Positions 21,969 through 31,156 of a stretch of DNA of 34,556 nucleotides are shown in pieces (position 1 is the stretch's first letter; each line of letters starts with the position of its first letter). Below the pieces are notes generated by a model, which ran no database searches, was not told the origin of the DNA, and was given only the letters and a program-made list of their open reading frames with translations. The stretch covers positions 1-34,556 of the IMG/VR virus record IMGVR_UViG_3300046170_000088. One strand, written 5' to 3'. A program made the position numbers and the translations under genes. Origin of the DNA: a virus.

Positions 21969-22244
21969 TTAAGAATTATCTGCTATGTAACTTTTACCAG
22001 TTGAGATCGCAGTTGTATAAGATGTTTTATCTTCTGAACTACCAGCTACATCTGGAGTCTCATCATCTTCATCAACAGGTTCATACGCTAAAACGATTTC
22101 CAAGTGGTCTACGTTTCTTTGTACCATATCGTTGATTTCTGATTGCTCCATGCCTTCAACATTCCAACTTCCAGCGTTTACACCGTTGATAAGTGTTACG
22201 CTATCTGTTGCTGCTGTTAAGACTTCGCTTACTGTTTGTGCCAT
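21969..22244 (-). CDS. Small protein between fibre and nozzle genes (91 aa)
   Basis: Reads MAQTVSEVLTAATDSVTLIN, then an acidic middle (PVDEDDETPDVAGSSEDK). The segment EGMEQSEINDMVQRNVDHLE is helical. The ATG is 1 bp after the fibre stop, with AGGAGAAT upstream. Probably a fibre chaperone or minor tail component, but no family is recognised. Confidence 0.65.
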   Translation of the reverse strand: MAQTVSEVLTAATDSVTLINGVNAGSWNVEGMEQSEINDMVQRNVDHLEIVLAYEPVDEDDETPDVAGSSEDKTSYTTAISTGKSYIADNS

Positions 22245-22245
22245 A

Positions 22246-24951
22246 TTATTCTCCTTTTAAAGTTTGTATTTCGGCTTTTAATTCATCTACTTGCGTAGAA
22301 AGTTCTTGAACTGCTTTTACTAATACTGGTATTACTGCAGCTTCTCCAACTTCTTGTTGACCTGTTTCTCTTACATCCCACATTTTAAAACCATCTTGCA
22401 ATTCAGGATGATTATCAACAGCTTCCTTAACTTCTTGAGCTATAAAACCATGATTAGTAAATTCGTTTTTGTAGGTTTCTGTAGAGCCTTTTTCATAAGC
22501 ATCAAACTCTTTAGGTAAATCTCCTTTAGCTTTGTATTTAAAAGTTCTAGGTCTTAAATCATTTATAAAAGATAATCCTGCTTCTGCATCTGTAATATCT
22601 TTTTTAACTCTTTCATCAGAAACTGTTGACCATGTTGTATTACCGTGTGCAGCTCTTATATCATCTACTCCTTGACCAAGTGTAGTATAACCTGCTACTG
22701 CATTTATATTAAATCCAAAACCGTTTGCATAGTCCGTATCAACTGCACTTGTACGAGCTTGATAACCTAGTAGAGTATTACCAGTACCTGTAGTTAAAAC
22801 TACTGTAGCATTACCTGTGGATTCTCCCATACAAACATTATGCTGTCCTGTAGTTATTCCACCACCAGCAGAATTTCCCATGATTGTATTACTACTTCCT
22901 GTAGTAATAGCATCACCAGCTATACGACCTACTACTGTATTTCCAGCACCTGTAGTGTTTGATTCTAAACAACCATATCCAACTGCTGTGTTGTTACTAG
23001 CAGTTGTATTGTTTAATAAAGCATCATGTCCTACAGCCGTATTATTTGAACCAGTAGTATTTTGTTGTAGTGAAGCATACCCTAAAGCCGTATTATCTGA
23101 AGCTGTAGTATTTTGTAATAAAGAGTTCATACCAATAGAGGTATTTCTTACACCAGATGTTGTATCTTCTTGTGATTTTGAACCTACAGCAGTATTACTA
23201 TGACCTGTGTTTGATAATAAAGCAGCATAACCAAGAGCTGTATTGTTTGATGCTGTTGTATTACTAGCTAATGCACTTCTACCTAAAGCAACATTTTGAA
23301 CACCTGAAGTATTAGCATTTAATGCAAAACCACCAACACCAGTATTATCTGCACCTGTAGTTAATCTTAAAGCCTTGAATCCTATACTAGTATTTAATTC
23401 GGATGAAATATTTGTAAGTAAAGATTCATAACCAACAGCAGTATTTCCATCTGCAGTTGTATTAGCAGCAAGTGCTGAACTACCAACAGCTACGTTTCTG
23501 TCACCTGTAGTGTTTGCGTTTAACGAAAGATAACCAATTGCTGTGTTGTTAGATGCGGTAGTATTATCCGCAAGAGCAACATGACCAATAGCTGTATTAT
23601 TACTACCAGTAGTATTGTAAAGCATTGCTTGTTGCCCTATTGCAATATTAGAAGCACCAGTTGTGTTTGTTCCTAGTGCGTTATGACCTATTGCGTTATT
23701 ACCAGTTGCAGTAGTATTAGCATCTAGTGCATTTGCTCCAACTGCTACGTTTGATGTACCTGTAGTGTTTGCTTTTAAAGATTCAAAACCAATAGCTGTA
23801 TTATTCGCTGCTGTTGTGTTTTCCCTTAATGAGTTATAACCAAGTGCTGTATTATTAGCTCCTGTTGTATTAAAAACTAAGGATAAATTACCAACTGATG
23901 TATTATATGAAGCTGTAGTGTTTCTAGTTAGTGCATCAGCACCTACTGCTACAAGCCCTGTACCAGTTGTATTAGCACTTAAAGAACTCATACCAATAGC
24001 TGTGTTGTTAGATGCTGTGGTGTTTGCATCTCCTGCTAGACCACCAATAAATGTATTATATATGCCTGTGGTTACATCTGCTCCTGCATTAGTACCTACA
24101 GCAGTATTATAAGAGTTAGTAGCAGATGAATAATTTTGAGCCTCTAAAGCAAAAGAACCTACTGCGACATTTGCTCCTCCTAAAATATTAGCACCTAAAG
24201 AATTGTACCCTATAGCTACGTTATTATTAGCTGTAGTATTGGCATCAAGAGCTAAAGTACCTAATGCGGTGTTTTGAGTACCTGTAGTGTTTGATATTAA
24301 AGCATCATTTCCAACTGCGGTATTGTCAGACGCTGTACTATTTGAACCTAAAGTTCCTCTACCTAAAGCAGTATTGTTTGAACCTGTTGTATTACTTTCT
24401 AAAGCACCTGTTCCAACACCTACATTATCATTACCAGTTGTATTTGCCCCCAAGGCCAAATATCCAACAGCCACGTTTGGAGTTCCTGATGTGTTTGCAT
24501 ATAAAGCATAATGACCTATAGCAGTATTATTATTACCACTTAAAGAACCACTAATTAAGGCTGCACCACCTAAAGCTACGTTGCCTGTACCAGTTGGATA
24601 ATTACCATTAAGTTTAATTGTTCCACCTTCTATTGAGGCATTACCGCTTACAGTTAAACCTGTAAGAGTTCCTACGCTAGTTATGTTGGTTTGTGCTGCT
24701 GTAGCAAGTGTACCAGTAATAGATGTGCTTGCTGATAAAGTTGTGAATGATCCAGCTGCTGCTGTAGTGCCACCAATGACAGAACTATCAATTACTGCTC
24801 CGTCTAAGTTTAATGCTACTGAAGTACCATTAGATGCAAATATTCCATCAAGAGTATCGAGGTCAGCGTTTAGCTTTGTACCCCAGGTATCAGTAGATGC
24901 TCCCACTTCTGGTTTAGTTAAATTTAAATTCGTTGTAAATGTATCTGCCAT
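22246..24951 (-). CDS. Long tail fibre with YadA-like head repeats and a self-cleaving S74 chaperone
   Basis: 901 residues, probably a trimeric receptor-binding fibre. Residues 1-45 ([20 protein letters not shown]) are a common phage-fibre N-terminus that docks to the tail. Residues 124-741 are about 36 repeats of 17 residues, consensus N-T-A-I/V-G-x-x-A/S-L-x-x-N-T-T-A/G-x-x, as in YadA-like trimeric adhesin heads. The C-terminus from about 770 is an intramolecular chaperone of endosialidase (peptidase S74): SDERVKKDI with catalytic S778-D779, NHGFIAQEV, and a final coiled coil ([14 protein letters not shown]). After trimerisation it would cut before S778. All motifs are intact. Confidence 0.9.
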   Translation of the reverse strand: MADTFTTNLNLTKPEVGASTDTWGTKLNADLDTLDGIFASNGTSVALNLDGAVIDSSVIGGTTAAAGSFTTLSASTSITGTLATAAQTNITSVGTLTGLTVSGNASIEGGTIKLNGNYPTGTGNVALGGAALISGSLSGNNNTAIGHYALYANTSGTPNVAVGYLALGANTTGNDNVGVGTGALESNTTGSNNTALGRGTLGSNSTASDNTAVGNDALISNTTGTQNTALGTLALDANTTANNNVAIGYNSLGANILGGANVAVGSFALEAQNYSSATNSYNTAVGTNAGADVTTGIYNTFIGGLAGDANTTASNNTAIGMSSLSANTTGTGLVAVGADALTRNTTASYNTSVGNLSLVFNTTGANNTALGYNSLRENTTAANNTAIGFESLKANTTGTSNVAVGANALDANTTATGNNAIGHNALGTNTTGASNIAIGQQAMLYNTTGSNNTAIGHVALADNTTASNNTAIGYLSLNANTTGDRNVAVGSSALAANTTADGNTAVGYESLLTNISSELNTSIGFKALRLTTGADNTGVGGFALNANTSGVQNVALGRSALASNTTASNNTALGYAALLSNTGHSNTAVGSKSQEDTTSGVRNTSIGMNSLLQNTTASDNTALGYASLQQNTTGSNNTAVGHDALLNNTTASNNTAVGYGCLESNTTGAGNTVVGRIAGDAITTGSSNTIMGNSAGGGITTGQHNVCMGESTGNATVVLTTGTGNTLLGYQARTSAVDTDYANGFGFNINAVAGYTTLGQGVDDIRAAHGNTTWSTVSDERVKKDITDAEAGLSFINDLRPRTFKYKAKGDLPKEFDAYEKGSTETYKNEFTNHGFIAQEVKEAVDNHPELQDGFKMWDVRETGQQEVGEAAVIPVLVKAVQELSTQVDELKAEIQTLKGE
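22729..24582 (-). repeat. About 36 tandem 51-bp coding repeats in the fibre gene
   Basis: The 17-residue adhesin repeats correspond to about 51-bp DNA units running for 1.85 kb, broken by a few longer units (one at about residue 270, one near 715). Units are diverged in sequence, so precise recombination is less likely than in perfect repeats, but copy-number change remains plausible. Confidence 0.75.
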
Positions 24952-24964
24952 AATTTATTCCTGT

Positions 24965-25618
24965 TTATGCTGCGATGTCAGTCCAATTAGTATTTGTTGA
25001 GGACTGATCTGTCCAAGTTGTTGTAGCTGGTGTTTGGTCTGTGTAAATAGTATCTGCTACAGTCTGGTCTTCCCATTTTAAACTACCTATCGCAGAAAAA
25101 CCACTTGTTTGTTGAATACTAGAAGTGCCAGTTTGAACCAATGAACCAGTTACATCTAAGTTAGTTGTAGCGTTTATTTGACTTGCTGCTGATACGATAA
25201 AGACACCAACAGCCGTTACGTTTGTAGATGCGGTAATATTTGATTCACCAACATCAATTTGTGTGCCTACTGCACTAAGACTTGAAGATGCTGCCATTAG
25301 CACGCCACCAATATCTATTTGAGTACCTACGGCTGTTAGGCTAGATGTTGATGATATGCTTGTCGCACCAAATTTAATTCTAACACCAGTCGATGTAAGA
25401 CTTGATGTTGCTGTGATTTGTGAAGCACCTTGTATTGGGACGAGTCCAACTGCTGTGACACTAGAAGAAGCTGTTATTGAAACTTCTCCAGTTACAGGTA
25501 CAACACCAACCGCAGTTAGGTTTGATGTTGCTGTGATTGAGCTTTCAGCTAATTCAAATTGTGGTGATCCCCAGTAAGACTTACCGTATCCACCAAAACC
25601 ATAGCCAACTGAAGCCAT
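24965..25618 (-). CDS. Beta-repeat tail protein with 20-residue repeats (217 aa)
   Basis: N-terminus MASVGYGFGGYGKSYWGS is Gly/Tyr-rich. Residues about 26-185 are eight repeats of 20 residues, each like S-I-T-A-T-S-S-L-T-A-V-G followed by a variable strand, suggesting a beta-solenoid or stacked beta-sandwich. The C-terminus has three spaced Trp/Tyr-Thr-Asp motifs (IYTDQ, TWTDQ, NWTDI) about 10 residues apart. Located just upstream of the long fibre gene, so a second fibre or adhesin part is likely. No catalytic motif. Confidence 0.68.
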   Translation of the reverse strand: MASVGYGFGGYGKSYWGSPQFELAESSITATSNLTAVGVVPVTGEVSITASSSVTAVGLVPIQGASQITATSSLTSTGVRIKFGATSISSTSSLTAVGTQIDIGGVLMAASSSLSAVGTQIDVGESNITASTNVTAVGVFIVSAASQINATTNLDVTGSLVQTGTSSIQQTSGFSAIGSLKWEDQTVADTIYTDQTPATTTWTDQSSTNTNWTDIAA

Positions 25619-25622
25619 GTTA

Positions 25623-26006
25623 TTACGCTACAGTTATGTCTATAGCACCTGCATTAAATCTAAATACATCTCCAGTAGAAACAGTTTTGCTAGTGGTTAA
25701 ATTACCATAAGCAAGTAAGTTACCAGATGATGAAGCGTCAAAAACACCTACTGCAACAACAGTACCATAATTAGCTGTAGCTGTTGGGTATTCTATTGCT
25801 GATGTGTTTGATGCTGTATCGTTAGTAACAGTAAAAGCTGCTGTTTGTCTTGCATAAGCTCCGCCTGAAACTTCTGTACCACCACCAGTATCACTTGGTG
25901 CTGATGTATATAATGCTACATATAATGTTGCTGGAGCTGTATAGGCTGATCCACCAAATACATGACCAACAACTTTGTTCTCTAAATAATCTGAAAATCC
26001 AGCCAT
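25623..26006 (-). CDS. Tail/fibre-associated structural protein (127 aa)
   Basis: Reads MAGFSDYLENKVVGHVFGGS, then ATLYVALYTSAPSDTGGGTE and VSGGAYARQ, a recognisable conserved domain of phage fibre or baseplate-associated proteins (LYVALYTSAP-GTEVSGGxYARQ). Beta-rich, Ala/Thr/Val-rich, no catalytic motif. First of the three fibre-type genes after the adaptor. Confidence 0.75.
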   Translation of the reverse strand: MAGFSDYLENKVVGHVFGGSAYTAPATLYVALYTSAPSDTGGGTEVSGGAYARQTAAFTVTNDTASNTSAIEYPTATANYGTVVAVGVFDASSSGNLLAYGNLTTSKTVSTGDVFRFNAGAIDITVA

Positions 26007-26020
26007 TCTATTCTCCTTTA

Positions 26021-26668
26021 TTAATTACCGTAGTAATAATTTCTTTTTTGTTTTTTTCCGTAAGTTCTTCTTCGCATCATTAAAGAACCTTTACCAAATG
26101 CAGCTTTCTCTTGTTCGAGTCTCATTTCTTCTAATGCCTTCTCAAACTGTTGAGTGAACATTGGTATTCTTTCATCTTCCATTAAAAAAATAGAAGCGTG
26201 TTTTAATGCACCATATAAATAAACATCTGGGTGCGAGACTGATACAAAGTTACTTGTATTGGAATCACTTAATGCAGATATTTTAGCATAGTAAGTTAGT
26301 TGTAGGGTATATTCTCCATCAGGAGTTGGTGCTAATTCTATAGAGTCATCAACCATTGCATAGTAGACAGGTTGGCCCGTAGAGTTGTTGTTTGATTTTC
26401 TATAGACATCTAAGGACTCTATAGATTGTTGGAATAAAGGACTGAAATCGTTTGATGTAATTTCTACATTAATTGCCTCTATCCAATCTGTTGGAACTGT
26501 TAAATATTGTGAGTCAGCTGTAGCCGTTGCTCTTTTAATCATGTCTTTGGTTCTTAATCGTCTATTAAGTTCCGCTTCGACATTATCGATAAACGTATCT
26601 ATATCAGACGTTAAATCTGATCTATTAAGATAATTTGCTATTGCTGTTTTTAATTCTGAATATGTCAT
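26021..26668 (-). CDS. Head-tail adaptor (SU10 adaptor / gp11-like)
   Basis: Ring protein that joins portal to tail. 215 residues: MTYSELKTAIANYLNRSDLT, then AELNRRLRTKDMIKRATATA and YLTVPTDWIEAINVEI, a pattern typical of SU10-type adaptor and T7 gp11-like proteins. The C-terminus is basic (MMRRRTYGKKQKRNYYYGN), as expected for a protein near DNA. The start overlaps the previous stop (ATGA). Confidence 0.82.
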   Translation of the reverse strand: MTYSELKTAIANYLNRSDLTSDIDTFIDNVEAELNRRLRTKDMIKRATATADSQYLTVPTDWIEAINVEITSNDFSPLFQQSIESLDVYRKSNNNSTGQPVYYAMVDDSIELAPTPDGEYTLQLTYYAKISALSDSNTSNFVSVSHPDVYLYGALKHASIFLMEDERIPMFTQQFEKALEEMRLEQEKAAFGKGSLMMRRRTYGKKQKRNYYYGN

Positions 26669-26964
26669 ACTTTACCTTGCCAAGTTCTAAATACTTTATT
26701 ATCTGGGTCGTTGAGCCATTGTTTCCATTTAGCTCTATCTTTTGACCAGCCTTCGCGTAATGCCTTTTGCCAAATCACCATAGGGACTTCAGCAATGTGT
26801 CGCATATCTTTTCCAGGCTTAAGTGTATTGTCTCTTAGTTTCTTAACGTGGTCAATGACGGGAGCAACATCTTGAGTCGTATGATAAACCAGCTTGTCAT
26901 CTTCAGTAATGAACTCTGATTTATAACCAGTTTTATGGTCGGTGATTGTACGTTTTGTTGCCAT
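26665..26964 (-). CDS. Conserved small virion-module protein (99 aa)
   Basis: Starts MATKRTITDHKTGYKSEFIT, then KDMRHIAEVPMVIWQKALRE and WLNDPDNKVFRTWQGKV. The HIAEVPMVI-x-KALREGW and WLNDPDNKxFRTW pieces are conserved in many phages between capsid and adaptor genes; function not established, probably head completion. No ribosome site is visible; a strong UUCG-loop hairpin ends 13 nt before the start codon and may influence its translation. Confidence 0.8.
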   Translation of the reverse strand: MATKRTITDHKTGYKSEFITEDDKLVYHTTQDVAPVIDHVKKLRDNTLKPGKDMRHIAEVPMVIWQKALREGWSKDRAKWKQWLNDPDNKVFRTWQGKV

Positions 26965-26977
26965 ATTAAATAAGGGC

Positions 26978-26997
26978 GGGAGAGCCGAAGCTCTCCC
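26978..26997 (-). terminator. UUCG-tetraloop hairpin after the capsid gene
   Basis: Minus-strand RNA forms GGGAGAGC-UUCG-GCUCUCCC, a perfect 8-bp stem with an especially stable loop, 14 bp after the capsid stop. What follows is GCCCUUAUUU, too weak a U-tract for efficient termination. It is best read as a leaky terminator or an mRNA-stabilising end that raises capsid expression over downstream genes. Confidence 0.6.
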
Positions 26998-27011
26998 TAA
27001 TTCTAACTAAC

Positions 27012-27953
27012 TTATGAAGTAGTTAAGTCAGCAACTATACCGTGAGCAGCTTCGTTGCTCATTTCTAGTCCGTACTCAGTCACAATCATTTTAGTTTGGG
27101 CATCCCCGACAGTAGCGATATCAACTGTTTTAAAGTCTCTTAAGAAAGAAACTTTAGCATAGTCTGGATCAACTAATAATAGTGATCTTTCTCTGCTGAA
27201 GTTAGATGGAATGATTTTTAACTCACCAAAGTCTGAAGCATAAATAGAAACAGAAGCCTCTACTGTGTTTGCATCAACCATTTGTCTTGAGTTAGTTCTA
27301 CCTGTGAAACCAGATATTTTCTGCTTGTTTACAGGACCACAGATTGCCATTGAAGGCTCTCCACCGTTTGTGAAACAAGATTGTAATACTGCTTTAAGCA
27401 AAGTTTCAGTTAAAGCTCTTTGAGTTCCGTCTGTTGGAGCTGTTCCGCCACCAGTAGGTGCGCCTGCTGCTGCTTTACTGTAATTGGATTTTATCCAAGA
27501 TTCAAAGCCACCAGTTTTTCTAGCTGTTGTTGCGTTACCAGTTGTTTTACCACCATTTTGACAGAGAGCTGTTTCCATGTCTCTTTTCAATGCTTTAGCC
27601 ATAATAGCTAATTGATGAGCCATTTCTGACTTCTTACCAGCTGGGTCAGATGCTTGTTGAGAACCAGATACAGTTGCATCTCTTGAAGAGATCATTGCAA
27701 CATTACTAACTCTAGTTGTAGCTGTAGAAGCTGAAGTAGCTCCGTCTAATCTAAAGCCTTCTAGTTCACCAGCTGCATCAACAGTTGGTAGAGTTTCTGT
27801 TTGCCAATCGAAAACTACGTTCTTGATTGAGTTTTTACCAATAGCACTCATAAAAGGAGTAGCTTGTGGTGAGATGTTATAAATTACGTCACTCAGTTGT
27901 TCTCTATCGGAAGTCGCTGAGTAAGTATCAAATGCGTTTGTTACTTTTGCCAT
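27012..27953 (-). CDS. Major capsid protein (DUF5309 / SU10 type)
   Basis: 313 residues of HK97-like fold type. MAKVTNAFDTYSATSDREQL and IYNISPQATPFMSAIG at the N-terminus, WQTETLPT at about 50, and RDATVSGSQQ at about 90 are typical of DUF5309 capsid proteins. Towards the C-terminus LLLVDPDYAKVSFLRDFKTV and IVTEYGLEMSNEAAHGIV fit the same family. It follows the scaffold gene and is followed by a strong hairpin, as expected for the most abundant virion protein. Confidence 0.88.
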   Translation of the reverse strand: MAKVTNAFDTYSATSDREQLSDVIYNISPQATPFMSAIGKNSIKNVVFDWQTETLPTVDAAGELEGFRLDGATSASTATTRVSNVAMISSRDATVSGSQQASDPAGKKSEMAHQLAIMAKALKRDMETALCQNGGKTTGNATTARKTGGFESWIKSNYSKAAAGAPTGGGTAPTDGTQRALTETLLKAVLQSCFTNGGEPSMAICGPVNKQKISGFTGRTNSRQMVDANTVEASVSIYASDFGELKIIPSNFSRERSLLLVDPDYAKVSFLRDFKTVDIATVGDAQTKMIVTEYGLEMSNEAAHGIVADLTTS

Positions 27954-27980
27954 GATATTTATTTCCTATGTTTAAAAAGT

Positions 27981-28973
27981 TTATATAATTTGTTCAAATA
28001 ATTTAGCTGCATCCTGGACCTTTCCAGTCTTAGCTAATTTTTGACGCGCTCTTTTCACAGGAGTTGTTGTCTTAGGTACGTTTGAAGTGCCAGGTCTTGC
28101 GGTTCGAGCTGCCGCTTTCTTTTCAGTTGGTTTCACTTTAGTCGCTTGTTGTGTCTTATGTTGTAGCCATGCGTTTCTTAAACCAAGTAAAACTCGGTAG
28201 TCATAAACGCTGTCCATCTCTTGAGGTGTGTACCCCAAAACATTAACACCGTAATTACGAATTGCCATCTTTTCTTTTGATGCCATTTCGTTATCTTGCC
28301 ATTCTGGTATTTGTTCAAGTAATTGTTGATTACCGTATTCAACAAATTGTTGAAGTTTCTTTTGCTGTTCCGCTTGAGACTCTTGTTGGAGTCTTTGTGA
28401 TTCAGCTTGTACGGCTTGCAACTTTTGCTTTTTCTCATTCCAGATGTCTTTTTCACGGACATAAGCAATAGGGTCTGCTTCGTAAAGTGCGTTCCAATCT
28501 GGCTCGTTTTGTAACTCGCCCTTCAAAGTCGCTTCCATTTTTGGTAACAACTGTGAATAAATTGCGTCTTTTTGAGAAACCTCTTGTTGTTGAGCTTCAA
28601 TAGCTTTTCGCTGTTGAGCTAACTCCTGAGTTTTTCTCGTATAATCTCTTTGGCGACTGTATCCGTTTTGGAGTTCTTCAAGCGTGACCTCTGTATCTTC
28701 ACCATCTACTTTAATTGTATATAGCTGTGGTTGCTCGGACTCCTCTTCTTCTACTTGATCTTCTTGAGGTTCGTCTTCATCTACATCTTCTTCAAGCTCT
28801 TCTTCGTAAGGTTCGTTATCTTCGATAACTTCATCTTCGTTGACTAGCTCTTCTGATGCTTGTTCTTCTATTTCGTTTTCTGGTTGCTCGTCTGGAGTCA
28901 AAAAACTTTCAAAAGATTGTTCTGTCTCTTGCATGTTTGTTTGTAAACCAATCGGCTTTGCGTTGTTGGTCAT
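27981..28973 (-). CDS. Scaffolding protein
   Basis: Start at 28973 (MTNNAKPIGLQ): AAGGA lies 6 nt upstream, while the ATG at 28979 abuts it. 330 residues: a very acidic region (about 30-85), a YTIKVDGEDTEVTLEELQNG motif, and a long charged coiled coil (about 105-215, Gln/Glu-rich), ending in a basic tail (TARPGTSNVPKTTTPVKRAR). The architecture (acidic, helical, basic C-terminus that binds capsid protein) and the place directly upstream of the capsid gene fit a scaffold. No protease domain is seen. Confidence 0.82.
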   Translation of the reverse strand: MTNNAKPIGLQTNMQETEQSFESFLTPDEQPENEIEEQASEELVNEDEVIEDNEPYEEELEEDVDEDEPQEDQVEEEESEQPQLYTIKVDGEDTEVTLEELQNGYSRQRDYTRKTQELAQQRKAIEAQQQEVSQKDAIYSQLLPKMEATLKGELQNEPDWNALYEADPIAYVREKDIWNEKKQKLQAVQAESQRLQQESQAEQQKKLQQFVEYGNQQLLEQIPEWQDNEMASKEKMAIRNYGVNVLGYTPQEMDSVYDYRVLLGLRNAWLQHKTQQATKVKPTEKKAAARTARPGTSNVPKTTTPVKRARQKLAKTGKVQDAAKLFEQII

Positions 28974-29024
28974 AATCATTCCTTAAAAATGTAAAGTAAT
29001 ATTTTAACAATACTTAGTTAAATT

Positions 29025-29285
29025 TTACACAACTTTGTGCAATCTTCCTAATTGGGCTTTTGTAATTTTACCCTTCTCTACGATTATACGCAGATGTCTT
29101 TCGACCTCTGGTAGTAGTTTGATTGCTTTGTGTAAATTTTCTCTTTTACTTATATCATCTTGCTTAGATGATAACCATAAATTTATGTATTCATTTTTAA
29201 GTTCTTCGATTGCGTTTGTGAAAGTTTCAGCGTTAAGAATTAACTCTGCTTCGTTTGAATTTAAAATATCTTCTTGTGATGGCAT
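29025..29285 (-). CDS. Small helical protein upstream of the scaffold (86 aa)
   Basis: Starts MPSQEDILNSNEAELILNAE and ends LGRLHKVV. All helical with regular heptads (IEELKNEYINLWLSS, LLPEVERHLRIIVEKG). No motif recognised. Its place between the lysis cassette and the scaffold suggests a head-assembly accessory. Confidence 0.7.
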   Translation of the reverse strand: MPSQEDILNSNEAELILNAETFTNAIEELKNEYINLWLSSKQDDISKRENLHKAIKLLPEVERHLRIIVEKGKITKAQLGRLHKVV

Positions 29286-29291
29286 AAATGT

Positions 29292-30539
29292 TTAACTTAG
29301 ATTGTCTAATATTTTTTGTATTCCAGACATGTTTAATGGTTTGTAGCCACTAGCAATTTGTTCATCAAATCCTGTATGTGATATGTGTAAGTTTGGATTA
29401 CCTGCTCCACCAAATCCACCGAATATATCTCTAGGTGGATCGTCATATCTATCTACAGGTATATTTACACCACCAATACCTTTATCAAGATAATAAGGAT
29501 CATCTGGAGTTGCGCTTCTTACTGTGGCTGGACCGATTGGAGGAAAAGGATTTGGAACAATACCATCATTAATATCAGCTTGTGTAAATCCTTCTGGATT
29601 AGCAGCTGAATAACTCATGCTTGGTGCAATCATGTTAGCTACGTTGCTTCCATCCGCTATAGACATTGCATAATCTAGTCCGCTTGAATAAGGGCCAGCA
29701 ACACCAGTAGCGGTTTGTTTTGTTTCTGTGGGGTCTGACTTATCAGTCACATCATTATTTGCGTCATCTATATCAACAATTTGTGTGCCACCACTTCCAA
29801 AGTCTCCACCATTATAATCAGAAATATTTATGTTTGTTATATCTTCAATAGATGGGCCAAAGATATCTGGATTATCTTTTGTATCTTGTATAAAAAGTTG
29901 TTGTCCTAGAGAGTCATAACCTTTGTTAATTTTTTCAATAGGTTGATTGTAAATACCTGGTAAGTCTCTATTACCAAAAAGTTCTTCCCCTAACGAACCA
30001 TAGCTTTTATCTTCAATAGAAAAATTATCATTATTTATTTTAGGGTCTACATTAAAGCTATTTAAAATCTCTGCTCCTATTCCTAATCCTGGTACTGATG
30101 CTTTAACTACAGCTTCCATAATATCTGGAACAGCTGTATTAAAAGTTCCACCAACAGGATATTCTTCTATGTATGCTTCTTGGTGTAAAGGACTCTTAGT
30201 TATAATGTCTTGTATTTCTGTTTGATATAAATTTCTTCCAGAACCATCACCAGCATCTATGTTTTGTAATATGTCTTTATTTTTTTGCAGGTCTTGTAGT
30301 TGTGTTTTAACAACTTCTTTCATCATGTCTTCTTGAAGCATATCGTTAGAAATGTTTAATCCAGGTTGTCTATTACTAGACATTTCATTTGTTACTGCTG
30401 GTAAAGAGGGTACGGAAAAAACAGAAGGAACATCCACAGCTGGTTGTTGTATGAACGAAGGTGCATAGTTGCTGTTGTTGTTGAGAGAAGGAGTAGAGTA
30501 ATCTATCCCACCCATTCTAAAATTTCCTTTTATAGCCAT
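29292..30539 (-). CDS. Low-complexity protein of unknown function between lysis and scaffold genes (415 aa)
   Basis: Starts MAIKGNFRMGGIDYSTPSLN; rich in Asn, Asp, Pro, Gly and Ser throughout, with few hydrophobic cores. Two related segments, KSYGSLGEELFGNRDLPGIY and KGYDSLGQQLFIQDTKDNPD (about 178 and 208), look like an internal repeat (YxSLGxxLF). No membrane segment or catalytic motif. It is in the right place for a virion component but its role is not recognised. Confidence 0.68.
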   Translation of the reverse strand: MAIKGNFRMGGIDYSTPSLNNNSNYAPSFIQQPAVDVPSVFSVPSLPAVTNEMSSNRQPGLNISNDMLQEDMMKEVVKTQLQDLQKNKDILQNIDAGDGSGRNLYQTEIQDIITKSPLHQEAYIEEYPVGGTFNTAVPDIMEAVVKASVPGLGIGAEILNSFNVDPKINNDNFSIEDKSYGSLGEELFGNRDLPGIYNQPIEKINKGYDSLGQQLFIQDTKDNPDIFGPSIEDITNINISDYNGGDFGSGGTQIVDIDDANNDVTDKSDPTETKQTATGVAGPYSSGLDYAMSIADGSNVANMIAPSMSYSAANPEGFTQADINDGIVPNPFPPIGPATVRSATPDDPYYLDKGIGGVNIPVDRYDDPPRDIFGGFGGAGNPNLHISHTGFDEQIASGYKPLNMSGIQKILDNLS

Positions 30540-30548
30540 AATTAATTC

Positions 30549-30785
30549 CTATCCTGCTATTAGTTTATCAATTTTTTCATCTAATTTGTCTAATCTATCA
30601 AAAATTCTTTGCATATCTAAATGAAGGTCTTGTTTGGTTGCGTAGCGTGATGGGATTTCTTCTCTGGTTTTGTTGAGGAGTATTTCTACTCGCTGAATAT
30701 CTGAAGCGTTAGTACGAATACTATAGATGATAGGAACATACACTAACGTAATGATTGCGTTCCAAAATAAAATAGGGTTGTCCAT
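30549..30785 (-). CDS. Membrane-anchored coiled-coil lysis-cassette protein (78 aa)
   Basis: Start at the ATG at 30785 (MDNPILFWNAIITLVY), which overlaps the endopeptidase stop (TAATG) and has GGAG at 6 nt; a TTG at 30797 is less likely. One membrane helix (about residues 5-22), then a long coiled coil (IQRVEILLNKTREEI, IFDRLDKLDEKIDKLI). The topology matches inner-membrane spanin (Rz-like) or holin-associated proteins. No outer-membrane partner (Rz1-type lipobox) is seen. Confidence 0.68.
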   Translation of the reverse strand: MDNPILFWNAIITLVYVPIIYSIRTNASDIQRVEILLNKTREEIPSRYATKQDLHLDMQRIFDRLDKLDEKIDKLIAG

Positions 30786-31156
30786 TAATAACTCCAAATA
30801 TGTGGTCTTGGTCTGTTTGGTTGTTCTTCCGAAATATCTAAATGTATAAATCGAGAATTGCCTTTTTGGTTTACGCCAATACCAGTAAATCCATAATCTC
30901 TAGCTTTCGATACAATCTGGAGTGCTTTATCTCCTCTTACATATACATCAGCAGCTAGTCCTTCTGCATGAGTTCCTGGAGTTTTTTTCTTCGCTTCTAT
31001 GGGGTGGTCTTCACACCTGTACCCAGAGGTTATAACAAAGGGAAAATCCAGCTCTGTTCTTAGTGATTGTAACTTATTTATTAGTTCGTGTGAAATACCA
31101 TTTTTACCACAATGTTTGCAAGCAAACTCTTCTTCTTTAAAGTTTACCCAAGACAT
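30785..31156 (-). CDS. Endolysin, M15-family D-Ala-D-Ala-type peptidase
   Basis: Cleaves peptidoglycan cross-links for lysis. Start at 31156 (MSWVNFKEEEFACKHCG); upstream sequence in the same frame is holin sequence in another frame. 123 residues with zinc ligands H63 and D70 in GTHAEGLAAD and H105 in FIHLD; D107 is part of the HxD motif. Ends HIWSY. A CKHC pair at 13-16 may bind zinc as well. Overlaps holin and the next gene by TAATG at both ends. Confidence 0.88.
   Translation of the reverse strand: MSWVNFKEEEFACKHCGKNGISHELINKLQSLRTELDFPFVITSGYRCEDHPIEAKKKTPGTHAEGLAADVYVRGDKALQIVSKARDYGFTGIGVNQKGNSRFIHLDISEEQPNRPRPHIWSY

Noticed and set aside
22817-24521. Several plus-strand open frames opposite the fibre gene
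   Set aside because: Shadow frames produced by the repeated 51-bp coding units; compositions are repetitive and no starts have ribosome sites.
22729-24582. Regular repeats that could suggest a CRISPR-like array
   Set aside because: Units are contiguous coding repeats of 17 residues with no spacers and lie inside one intact frame.
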